From positions 1-64,000 of the forward strand of contig JAMLHF010000001.1 in NCBI GenBank assembly GCA_023957275.1: a DNA stretch of 64,000 bases, in the 5' to 3' direction. Made by a program: the position numbers and the translations under genes. The stretch comes from Lentimicrobium sp. Lineage in GTDB: Bacteria; Bacteroidota; Bacteroidia; Bacteroidales; Lentimicrobiaceae. The notes beneath the pieces are model-generated. The model was not told the origin of the DNA. It ran no database searches and saw only the letters and a list, made by a program, of their open reading frames with translations. This document shows, piece after piece, positions 42,624 to 50,330 of this stretch (positions are counted from its first letter, which is position 1; the number at the start of each line of letters is the position of its first letter).

Positions 42624-44831
42624 ATGAGAAATAAATTATTCCAATCTGTTATCCTTATCTTCCTGATTACCTCATCAGCCGTGTATGCACAGCAAGCCTG
42701 GAACAGGATATCACCGGTACCCCAGGAAAACACCATCAACGACATAGCACAGGTTCCGGGCTCAGGCAGGCTGATGGCTGTGGGCGCAGGCGCTACCGTA
42801 ATGTGTTCTGACGATGGCGGAACCAACTGGACGATAATGCTTAATCCCGCCGGAATGAATAATTCTTACACGGGAAAGGGCATACGTTTCATTGATGAAA
42901 CTACCGGATTTATAAACGGCGGCAGGGAAACCATATTAAAAACCACCGATGCGGGAGATTCCTGGTCATTAAAATACCAGGGAAACACCGTGTATGAAAC
43001 ACAATACGTCAACCATCTGCAGTTCATTAACGACTCCGTCGGATTTGCATGCGGTGAAAACGGACTGCTGTTAAAAAGCGACGACAAGGGCGAAACATGG
43101 ATCCCTGTTGAAAGCGGTACAACGGCAGGGCTCAAAAAAATCATTTTTCCCGACAGTTTAAATGGCTTCATTTATTCTGGAACCAATGGATTGAAAACCT
43201 GCGACGGAGGAAACACATGGACCTGGGACACCATCTTCCGGGGCCTGCCTGTAAACCGGGTTGACGACTGCATATTTACAAATGACTCCACAGGATTTGT
43301 ATTTGTTTATTCAAGTCAGCCAGACTACGACAGTTACATTTATAAAACCACAGATGCCGGCAACACATGGACTCAGGTTTATGAAGATCCGGGTAGTGCT
43401 TATACGGGAAAATTCGCCTTTTTTAATGAGCAGCAGGGCATGATCGCCTGTGCCACCTGGATGTATCAGACAAAAATACTGCTGACCGATGACGCCGGCG
43501 AAACCTGGAATGAGATAGCGCAGCCCTGGCTTCCATGGTACTCAACCAATGCATTTACATGTAGCGGAGAAACCTCTGCTATTGCAGCAGGAAATAACGG
43601 AATGATCTATCATTCATCTAACGGCGGGCAAAGCTGGGAAGCCGGATACGAGCGGATTTTTACAGGAGCAATCTACAAGGCACAGTTTACGGATCCCCTT
43701 ACGGGATTTGTTCTTGCCGACACCGGGAGCGGCGGGGTGGCAAGCATCAGCCTTTTAACAACAAGCGACGGGGGCAGCACATGGGCAAATATCTTCCAAA
43801 ACAGCTGGTCAGCAACCCTGGATTTCCACTTTATCAGCAATTCAACGGGCTATCTCTTCACAGAGCAGTTCAGTGATACAATGTCTGTCTTTAAAACCAC
43901 CGATGGGGGCGAGACTTGGACCATTTGTCCGGGCAGCCCCACCTTTTTCATCGATCAAAAAGACATTTTATTCTATGATGAAGCAACAGGAATCGTCACC
44001 GGAGATTTTGAGGTATATAAAACTACCGATGGCGGACAGAACTGGGCCAGTATTGCTCCGGAAAACGGGATATTCAATAAAATTGCGTTCCGGTCAGCAG
44101 AAGAAATTCTGATCACCGGGTCATACAACAATCAGGCAGCACTCTTCCAGTCCATTGACGGCGGAGACAGCTGGACCATCCGGACCATAGACGAGGCTGA
44201 TTTTGCCGGCGAGATTGCCTTACCGGGCGAAGAAACGATAGTGGTCACCTGCGGGACCAAAATCATGAAGTCTGATGACAATGGCAATAACTGGTCGCAA
44301 GCGGCGACCGGGGCGACTCCCATCGAATATAAAGCCCTGTTCTTCCCCTCTTTGCTTACCGGGTATGCCATGGGCGAAGGCCCCTTCAGCACCATAGAAA
44401 AAACCACTGATGGCGGCAACACCTGGTTTCCTTTGAACACAAATACCTCATCCGCCCTGAATGCCGCCTGGTTTTCCGATGATGACAACGGATTTGTCTT
44501 TGGAGAAAGGGGGCTGATGATAGAAACTTCAACAGGAGGGGTGACGACTGCAAACTTCCTGGTAGCCGACAAAAACTCAGCCTTGTTTACCATCTCCCCC
44601 AATCCGGTTTCCGGTGGTTTCATCCTCAGGGTAAGGCCGGAAAGTAACCCTCAGGGTACTGCAACACTGACCATCACCAGTCTGACAGGAAGCCTTATCC
44701 GGCAGCAAATCATCCCTGATCCGGGCCAGCCTGCTTATGTTTCAACGGGCATGCTGAAACCGGGTATTTACCTTGTTACCATACACACCAAAAACGGAAC
44801 GCGGGAGACGCACAAACTTGTGAAAATTTAA
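42624..44831 (+). CDS. secreted Ycf48/Asp-box beta-propeller protein with T9SS type A sorting domain
   Basis: This 735-residue protein has a signal peptide (ending AVYAQ). About a dozen Asp-box/BNR motifs of the type S-T-D-x-G-x-T-W follow (SDDGGTNWT, TTDAGDSWS, TTDAGNTWT, TTDGGETWT, SIDGGDSWT, TTDGGNTWF and others), spread over residues 40-630. They predict one or two sortilin/Ycf48-like propellers. The last 80 residues (FTISPNPVSGGF...LKPGIYLVTIHT) are a T9SS type A sorting domain, so it is a surface or secreted protein. No enzyme motif is visible; a binding or structural role is likely. Confidence 0.88.
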   Translation: MRNKLFQSVILIFLITSSAVYAQQAWNRISPVPQENTINDIAQVPGSGRLMAVGAGATVMCSDDGGTNWTIMLNPAGMNNSYTGKGIRFIDETTGFINGGRETILKTTDAGDSWSLKYQGNTVYETQYVNHLQFINDSVGFACGENGLLLKSDDKGETWIPVESGTTAGLKKIIFPDSLNGFIYSGTNGLKTCDGGNTWTWDTIFRGLPVNRVDDCIFTNDSTGFVFVYSSQPDYDSYIYKTTDAGNTWTQVYEDPGSAYTGKFAFFNEQQGMIACATWMYQTKILLTDDAGETWNEIAQPWLPWYSTNAFTCSGETSAIAAGNNGMIYHSSNGGQSWEAGYERIFTGAIYKAQFTDPLTGFVLADTGSGGVASISLLTTSDGGSTWANIFQNSWSATLDFHFISNSTGYLFTEQFSDTMSVFKTTDGGETWTICPGSPTFFIDQKDILFYDEATGIVTGDFEVYKTTDGGQNWASIAPENGIFNKIAFRSAEEILITGSYNNQAALFQSIDGGDSWTIRTIDEADFAGEIALPGEETIVVTCGTKIMKSDDNGNNWSQAATGATPIEYKALFFPSLLTGYAMGEGPFSTIEKTTDGGNTWFPLNTNTSSALNAAWFSDDDNGFVFGERGLMIETSTGGVTTANFLVADKNSALFTISPNPVSGGFILRVRPESNPQGTATLTITSLTGSLIRQQIIPDPGQPAYVSTGMLKPGIYLVTIHTKNGTRETHKLVKI

Positions 44832-44885
44832 GTAGTACGCGAAAAACAGGCTGCATTCTGCGGAAGTCCTTTAGCCGGATAATGC

Positions 44886-44893
44886 TATCTTTA
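44886..44893 (+). promoter_or_regulatory. TAnnTTTG-like element directly upstream of trmN6
   Basis: TATCTTTA (last base differs from consensus) ends 5 nt before the ATG at 44899, predicting a leaderless transcript as for the histidine kinase gene. Confidence 0.5.
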
Positions 44894-44898
44894 CCGCC

Positions 44899-45603
44899 AT
44901 GTCATTCCGCTTTAAACAGTTCAGTGTTGAGGACACCGCATGTACCATGAAAGTAGGTACCGACTCGGTATTGCTCGGCGCCTGGGCCGCGGTAAACGGC
45001 AGCAGCACAATTCTGGATATTGGCACCGGGTGCGGCATCCTCGCGCTGATGGCGGCTCAGCGGAGCGAAGCGGACATTATCGGGATTGACATTGACACAA
45101 CTTCGGTTGAGGTTGCCCACCGCAACTTCAGCCGCTCGCCATGGAGCGGAAGGCTGACGGTCTTTAACCTGAGCCTGCAGGACTTCTGTACCAGGAATCC
45201 CTCGCAGTTTGACCATATCCTTACCAACCCGCCATTTTTTGTCAATTCGCTGAAAGCCCCCCTGGCTTCGCGCAACAGGGCCAGGCACAACGATGAAATG
45301 CCTTTTCCGGAGCTGGCAAGATGCTGTCACCAGTTGCTGAAGACGGAAGGTAAATTAAGTCTGGTGCTGCCAGTTCCTGAGGCCACCTTGTTCCGGAAGG
45401 CTGCAACAGAAAACGGATTGCATCTTTACCGTACGTTTGAAATCAGACCGTACACACATCGCCCCGCCAACCGGTGGCTGATGGAATTTGGAAAAAACCC
45501 GGACACTGAAACTGCAACCGGGGGGCTGGGTATTCGCGGAGAGGACAATACATATACCCCTGAATACAGGAACCTTACCAAAAATTTCTACCTCAATTTC
45601 TGA
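44899..45603 (+). CDS. trmN6: tRNA1(Val) (adenine(37)-N6)-methyltransferase
   Basis: This 234-residue cytosolic SAM-dependent methyltransferase has the opening FRFKQFSVEDTACTMKVGTDSVLLGAW, the SAM-binding LDIGTGCGILALM-AQR motif and the amino-methylation motif FDHILTNPPFF. Together these are diagnostic of YfiC/TrmN6, which methylates A37 of tRNA-Val. The length is normal. It is preceded directly by a promoter-like element. Confidence 0.93.
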   Translation: MSFRFKQFSVEDTACTMKVGTDSVLLGAWAAVNGSSTILDIGTGCGILALMAAQRSEADIIGIDIDTTSVEVAHRNFSRSPWSGRLTVFNLSLQDFCTRNPSQFDHILTNPPFFVNSLKAPLASRNRARHNDEMPFPELARCCHQLLKTEGKLSLVLPVPEATLFRKAATENGLHLYRTFEIRPYTHRPANRWLMEFGKNPDTETATGGLGIRGEDNTYTPEYRNLTKNFYLNF

Positions 45604-45645
45604 CATAAGGGCATTGTTTTTGATTGATTTTGAAAAACTCTTTTC

Positions 45646-45981
45646 ATGAAAAAGTTCCTTCTCTCTTTTCTGTTAACGATTCTTGCAGCAGGTTTCGCGG
45701 ATGCTCAGAAAATCTTCTCCTGCGAAAATCGTTACGATGCCGATTTTAAGGTATATGTTGTAAAAAATCGTTACGATGCAGATCTGCTCGTTTATAAAGT
45801 TGAAAACAGGTACGATGTCGATACCGATGGTCGCTGGTACTTTGTGCAGAACCGGTATGATGCCGATAAAAAAATCTGGTTTGCCGAAAACCGTTACGAT
45901 GCCGACCTGCTGATCTTTTTTGTTGAAAACCGCTACGATGCAGGCTGGAGAAACCGGAGTAAGATGCACCTGGTTTTTTGA
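45646..45981 (+). CDS. DUF6150-like secreted repeat protein (NRYDAD repeats)
   Basis: This 111-residue protein has a signal peptide (residues 1-20, ending FADAQ) followed by six repeats of 13-15 residues, each starting NRYDAD or NRYDV/NRYDAG and followed by a hydrophobic strand (FKVYVVK, LLVYKVE, RWYFVQ, KIWFAE, LIFFVE). It ends with AGWRNRSKMHLVF. The pattern fits DUF6150, a family of unknown function. Alternating charged turns and beta-strands suggest a small beta-solenoid or sheet (inference). A heptanucleotide repeat array starts in its stop codon. Confidence 0.75.
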   Translation: MKKFLLSFLLTILAAGFADAQKIFSCENRYDADFKVYVVKNRYDADLLVYKVENRYDVDTDGRWYFVQNRYDADKKIWFAENRYDADLLIFFVENRYDAGWRNRSKMHLVF

Positions 45982-46015
45982 TTGCGGATTGCAGAATGCG
46001 GATTTCGGATTGAAG
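45981..46015. repeat. tandem heptanucleotide array, second copy
   Basis: Five 7-nt units (ATTGCGG, ATTGCAG, AATGCGG, ATTTCGG, ATTGAAG) begin at the last base of the DUF6150-like gene's stop codon, as at 40814. The rest of the 319-nt gap to 46300 is AT-rich, then CT-rich low-complexity sequence (46195-46300) with CCTCAACCTCAGCCT-type units. No gene is seen. Confidence 0.8.
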
Positions 46016-46300
46016 TACAAACAGGGAAGATCATTTAAAAAATTCAATCTTCAGTATTTAAGCTCTAATGTATTGTTTTTAAGGTATATAAGTACTATCT
46101 AAAATTAAAATCATCAAAAATTTCTACATTTCATTTTCATTCATCCATCACCCGGATTGTTCCCAAAACTCAATTCCTGCAGAAAATTAACTTCTTTCTT
46201 CTTACCTCCGGCTTCAACTCTTATAACACCCAACCCCGGTTATTAAAACTTATCGAAACCTCAACCCTAACCTTTACCTCAACCTCAGCCTGAATCTAAA

Positions 46301-46981
46301 TTAAAACTGTGGCTGAGGGCCCTGCCGTCTCGATTCACGGCTCAGGCGTTCGTTGAAGACATAGATCAGTCTGAAGGAAAACAGTCCGTTGTATTGATCT
46401 CGGATATTGGGGCGCCCTGTTTTGGAATCGATAATTTCGCGGGTGGCAATGGGGCGTATGGAATAAGCGTAGCGGGCATTGAACCGCAGGCGTTCGAACA
46501 CCCGGAACCTGACATCAAGCAGGAAATTTAAATCACTGCTTCGGTAGATGCCACTTTCGAGGGTGGTGGCGGGCATCTCGTAACCGTTGCGTTGCTCCCA
46601 CACCTTGACCAGGCGGCCCCACGACATCCCTGCTCCGAAAGTAACAATATCTTTATCCGTAAAATGAAGCAACACAGGAACTTCTAAATAATTCAATTTC
46701 AGATCATAAGAGCCATCCAGAGAATCGAGATATTTAACCCGCTGATGAGCACCCTTTTCGCTGTAGATATTTTCGACACTCACCGACCATTTGTTATTGA
46801 ATGGCACAATAGCCGACAGCCCGGCATTCAATCCGAAATTCTTATAGCCATATACCTCGTCACCATCAACCTGCGTAGCGTTCAACCCGACGATAGCCGC
46901 CCCCATAATCCGCTGTCCATAACCGGTCTGCACCAACAGCGCGGCAATAAACAACAATACCCCTGTAATTCGCTTTATCAT
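46301..46981 (-). CDS. PorT-like outer-membrane beta-barrel protein
   Basis: This 226-residue protein has a signal peptide (ending TGYGQ) and alternating amphipathic strands typical of the PorT/OMP_b-brl_2 eight-stranded barrels of Bacteroidota: GLNAGLSAIVPFNNKWSVSVENIYSEKGA, YLEVPVLLHF, FGAGMSWGRLV, FNARYAYSIRPI. PorT itself helps T9SS, but most relatives are uncharacterised, and this cannot be called PorT with certainty. It stands alone between repeat-rich regions. Confidence 0.8.
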   Translation of the reverse strand: MIKRITGVLLFIAALLVQTGYGQRIMGAAIVGLNATQVDGDEVYGYKNFGLNAGLSAIVPFNNKWSVSVENIYSEKGAHQRVKYLDSLDGSYDLKLNYLEVPVLLHFTDKDIVTFGAGMSWGRLVKVWEQRNGYEMPATTLESGIYRSSDLNFLLDVRFRVFERLRFNARYAYSIRPIATREIIDSKTGRPNIRDQYNGLFSFRLIYVFNERLSRESRRQGPQPQF

Positions 46982-47094
46982 TTCACATTAAAAACAAAAA
47001 CCTCAAATCAAACGGGATCCCGCCTTTTTTCGTATAATCTGCGTTTAAATTACCATCACCTCCCGGGCCCCCGGTCTATTGACTGACGGTGCAT

Positions 47095-47210
47095 CTCTTT
47101 TACAACTAACAGGTTAGAAGAAAACCTGTTAAGATAACGCCGGTACTTTACTCCCGGTTAAAGCGCCTCTTTTACACCTAACAGGTTAGAAGAAAACCTG
47201 TCAGGTGTAA
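47095..47210. repeat. two direct copies of a dyad-containing repeat
   Basis: The 10-mer CTCTTTTACA followed by a CTAACAGGTT-AGAAGAA-AACCTGT core occurs at 47095-47131 and again at 47167-47209. The second copy forms a near-perfect 16-bp stem (47172-47187 with 47195-47210, 15 of 16 paired). Confidence 0.85.
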
Positions 47211-47247
47211 TTACTTCAAATATACAACCTTAACCTCAGCCTCCCCT

Positions 47248-49401
47248 CTACCCTGCGGCTTCCTTCATCGACAGAGAAATCCTCTTTCTGGCTACATCCA
47301 CATCCATTACCTTTACACGGACTTTCTGGGTCAACTTCACCACTTCATTCGGATCGCGCACAAAACGGTTGGCCATCTGGCTTACGTGTACCAGACCATC
47401 CTGATGGACGCCAATGTCCACAAAAGCGCCGAAAGCCGTGATATTTGTAATAATTCCGCTTAAGATCATTCCGGGCTTCAGATCTTCTATGGTATTGATG
47501 CTGCTGTCGAACTCGAACAGGTCGAATTGCTCGCGCGGGTCGCGGCCGGGCTTGGCGAGTTCCTGAAGAATATCGGTAATGGTCGGGAGTCCGGCTGTTG
47601 GGGTTACAAACCTTTCCGGCTTTATCTGCTTTCTTAATTCCTCTTTTTCGATCAGATCGTCCACAGAGCAGCCAAGGCTATCAGCCATCCGCTGAACAAT
47701 GCCATAGCTTTCGGGATGCACAGCGCTCCGGTCAAGGGGATTCTCGGCATCACGAATCCGCAGAAAGCCGGCAGCCTGTTCAAAGGCCTTTTCTCCAAAA
47801 CGTTTCACCTTCATTAAATCCTGTCTTGACCGGAAGGCTCCGTTTTTATTGCGATACTCAACGATATTGCCTGCGAGCGAAGGCCCAAGCCCTGAAACAT
47901 AACTCAACAACTGTTTGCTTGAGGTGTTCAGCTCCACCCCAACCTGATTCACGCAACTGATTACGGTGTCCTCCAGGCTGTGCTGTAACGACAGCTGATT
48001 TACATCATGCTGATACTGACCAACTCCGATCGATTTAGGATCAATCTTTACCAGCTCTGCCAGGGGGTCCATCAGACGACGACCAATGGAAACCGCACCT
48101 CTGACAGTGACATCATATTCCGGAAACTCTTCACGGGCGACTGCTGATGCTGAATACACGGATGCGCCACTCTCATTCACCATAATGGAAATCAGGGGCC
48201 TGTCAAATGGAATTTTCCTGATAAAATTTTCCGTTTCCCTTCCGGCAGTGCCGTTTCCGATAGCTATTGCCTCAATGCCGTAAGCTGACACCAGATTTTT
48301 AACCTTTGCGGCAGCATCGCGCACATCACTCTGCGGAGGATGCGGATAAATGGTTTCGTTGTGCAACAGACGACCCTGCCGGTCGAGACATACCAGTTTG
48401 CATCCGGTTCTGAACCCGGGATCAACTGCCAGCACATTCTTTTGTCCAAGCGGGGCTGCCAGCAGCAGTTGCCTCAGGTTACCGGCAAATACCTTAATGG
48501 CTTCATCGTCAGCCTTTTGTTTGGCAAGCTGCCGCATTTCCGTTTCCATCGAAGGCTGAAGCAACCTTTTATACGCGTCTTTCACTGCCATCTCGACCTG
48601 GTGGGTCACTTCGTTATCGCCTTTCAGAAATATCCTGTTGAGGCGACCTATGGCTTTTTCTTCGGCCGGCTCTACGGAAAGCCGTAAAAAGCCCTCCTCC
48701 TCCCCCCTGAACATAGCAAGAATACGGTGCGAAGGAGCGCGCAGAATTTGCTCAGTAGTATCGTAATAGTTTTGATAATGAATCCCTTCAAGCTCCCTGC
48801 CTTTAACAGGCCTGGAAGAAATCATGGCTTCACGGGTAAAAAGATTCCGTATATGCTCTCTTGCCGGCATGCTTTCATTCACCCACTCGGCGATGATATC
48901 CCTGGCTCCTGCCAGGGCTTCTTCAGTATTATTGACAGCTTTCTCCGGATCGATGAACGCTTCCGCTTTCTCTTCAAGATCAACCGGATTCTGCGCCAAA
49001 ATTATCTGCGCAAGCGGCTCCAGCCCTTTTTCCCTGGCAATGGTTGCACGGGTTTTGCGTTTGGGCTTATAGGGAAGGTAAAGATCCTCGAGCTCAGTGA
49101 GTGTTGTAGCTTCCCGGATCTGCTTTTCAAGTTCAGGCGTGAGCTTTTCCTGTTCCTGAACCGACCCCAGAATATACTCCCTGCGCTTTTCAAGGTCGAG
49201 CAGTTGCTGATGCCTGTCGCGAATGGCAGCAAGCTGCACTTCATCCAGGCTTCCGGTCATCTCCTTGCGGTAGCGGGCCATAAACGGAATGGTAGCCCCG
49301 CCTTCCATCAGTTTTATAGTATTGAAAACCTGCCAGGGCTGAAGATTCAGTTCCCGTGCAATCATCTCTGCAAATTGATTATTCTGATCCGTCATCATCA
49401 C
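47248..49401 (-). CDS. tex: Tex-family RNA-binding transcription accessory protein
   Basis: This 717-residue cytosolic protein has the full Tex layout: N-terminal helical domain (about 1-190, GGATIPFMARYRKEMTGSLDE), YqgF-homologous RNase-H-like domain (about 320-445, VLAVDPGFRTGCKL and ESGASVYSAS), HhH/ComEA-like domain (about 490-560, QLLSYVSGLGPSLAGNIVEYR) and a C-terminal S1 RNA-binding domain (about 640-710, GMILSGIITNITAFGAFVDIGVHQDGLVH). Tex binds nucleic acid and affects transcription and toxin gene expression in other bacteria. Confidence 0.95.
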   Translation of the reverse strand: MMMTDQNNQFAEMIARELNLQPWQVFNTIKLMEGGATIPFMARYRKEMTGSLDEVQLAAIRDRHQQLLDLEKRREYILGSVQEQEKLTPELEKQIREATTLTELEDLYLPYKPKRKTRATIAREKGLEPLAQIILAQNPVDLEEKAEAFIDPEKAVNNTEEALAGARDIIAEWVNESMPAREHIRNLFTREAMISSRPVKGRELEGIHYQNYYDTTEQILRAPSHRILAMFRGEEEGFLRLSVEPAEEKAIGRLNRIFLKGDNEVTHQVEMAVKDAYKRLLQPSMETEMRQLAKQKADDEAIKVFAGNLRQLLLAAPLGQKNVLAVDPGFRTGCKLVCLDRQGRLLHNETIYPHPPQSDVRDAAAKVKNLVSAYGIEAIAIGNGTAGRETENFIRKIPFDRPLISIMVNESGASVYSASAVAREEFPEYDVTVRGAVSIGRRLMDPLAELVKIDPKSIGVGQYQHDVNQLSLQHSLEDTVISCVNQVGVELNTSSKQLLSYVSGLGPSLAGNIVEYRNKNGAFRSRQDLMKVKRFGEKAFEQAAGFLRIRDAENPLDRSAVHPESYGIVQRMADSLGCSVDDLIEKEELRKQIKPERFVTPTAGLPTITDILQELAKPGRDPREQFDLFEFDSSINTIEDLKPGMILSGIITNITAFGAFVDIGVHQDGLVHVSQMANRFVRDPNEVVKLTQKVRVKVMDVDVARKRISLSMKEAAG

Positions 49402-49479
49402 TAAAATTAGTTAATCCCAAATTCCCGCACCTGCTCTCTTCCTGAATTGCAAAACAGAATCTTAATAACCCGGACGCGA

Positions 49480-50163
49480 TCACTTAACGCCGGTAATCAT
49501 CAGATTAGGGGCCCGCTTGTTCACCCTGATCCTGAAAGTACATGTCCCGCTGAAAACTTCCGCAAAACGTTTTTCCAGGGCCGTCGCTTCCGCTTCCAAA
49601 GCTGGTGTACCCGCAAATTTATTGAAAACCACCTTTCCTCCCGGCGTTAATAAGCGCTGCAGACTCCGGATAAATGTCTCCTTTTCAAATTGCGGCGGCA
49701 CCAGGCGATCCAGGTATAGATCAACAATTATCAGTTGGTAGTTTTGGGGGCAGCTTTCAACAAAAGTCAGGGCATCATCCTTTATAATACTGAGTGCAGG
49801 CAACCGTTCAATATTAAAATGCTCCCGTCCAACCTGCAGCACAACACCATCCAGCTCAACACCCGTAATATGTTGCTGAAGTCCCAGCTCTTCCCTGAGG
49901 ATCACGGCTACACTTCCGGCTCCGAAGCCAAGAATCAGCACCTGATCTCCGGAATCCAGCTCCGGGGGATCAAGCCGGAAGTATTTCCTGAATGCATCAT
50001 GCAACGGTCCATACGAATAGTTGACACTTTCAGCGTTCAGTTGATAGCGGCCGTTAACCAGGGCTACCTCAATCACCGGATTAACATCTCCCGCATATTG
50101 CTCAATGATCTGTTCACCTGCGAAACTTGATAAATACCTGAAGGCGTCACGGCTGATTCTCAC
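49480..50163 (-). CDS. spermidine synthase-like methyltransferase-fold protein
   Basis: This protein of about 227 residues has a spermidine-synthase-like Rossmann domain: N-terminal strands ending NYSYGPLHDAF, the nucleotide motif LILGFGAGSVA, acidic GVELDGVV, the SIIKDDALTFV segment and YQLIIVDLY. Polyamine-synthase active-site residues are not all evident, so catalysis is uncertain. A TTG at 50184 would start seven residues earlier but lies inside a TATCTTTG promoter element; the GTG at 50163 is therefore preferred. Confidence 0.8.
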   Translation of the reverse strand: MRISRDAFRYLSSFAGEQIIEQYAGDVNPVIEVALVNGRYQLNAESVNYSYGPLHDAFRKYFRLDPPELDSGDQVLILGFGAGSVAVILREELGLQQHITGVELDGVVLQVGREHFNIERLPALSIIKDDALTFVESCPQNYQLIIVDLYLDRLVPPQFEKETFIRSLQRLLTPGGKVVFNKFAGTPALEAEATALEKRFAEVFSGTCTFRIRVNKRAPNLMITGVK

Positions 50164-50181
50164 AATAGATTTAGCTTTGTG

Positions 50182-50189
50182 CAAAGATA
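50182..50189 (-). promoter_or_regulatory. TAnnTTTG promoter abutting a terminator
   Basis: The minus strand reads TATCTTTG immediately after the T-tract of the upstream terminator (50187-50211). Transcription of the spermidine-synthase-like gene should start around 50175, close to the GTG at 50163. Confidence 0.55.
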
Positions 50190-50211
50190 AAAAAAGCCGG
50201 TGTGAACCGGC
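50187..50211 (-). terminator. intrinsic terminator of the 50331-53477 T9SS cargo gene
   Basis: The minus strand forms GCCGGT-tcac-ACCGGC (50211-50196) followed by a seven-residue or longer U-tract (A-run 50187-50195). It is a strong hairpin 120 nt after the stop codon of the large cargo gene. Confidence 0.85.
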
Positions 50212-50330
50212 TCAGACATTTTCAGTATGGTAAAATGACCAGTTTATTAAAACTGCCGATGCCTGTATGGCAGCATGCGGACTGCCAGTAATAAAACACC
50301 GGGTCATGGATATTTCCGGAAGATCCGGAC

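Noticed and set aside
45724..45960. regularly spaced ATCGTTACGATGC-like DNA repeats considered as CRISPR or operator arrays
   Set aside because: They fall in frame inside the DUF6150-like gene and encode the NRYDAD repeats. The DNA similarity follows from the protein repeats.
49480..50184. TTG at 50184 as the start of the spermidine-synthase-like gene
   Set aside because: This codon lies inside the TATCTTTG promoter element, upstream of the predicted transcription start.
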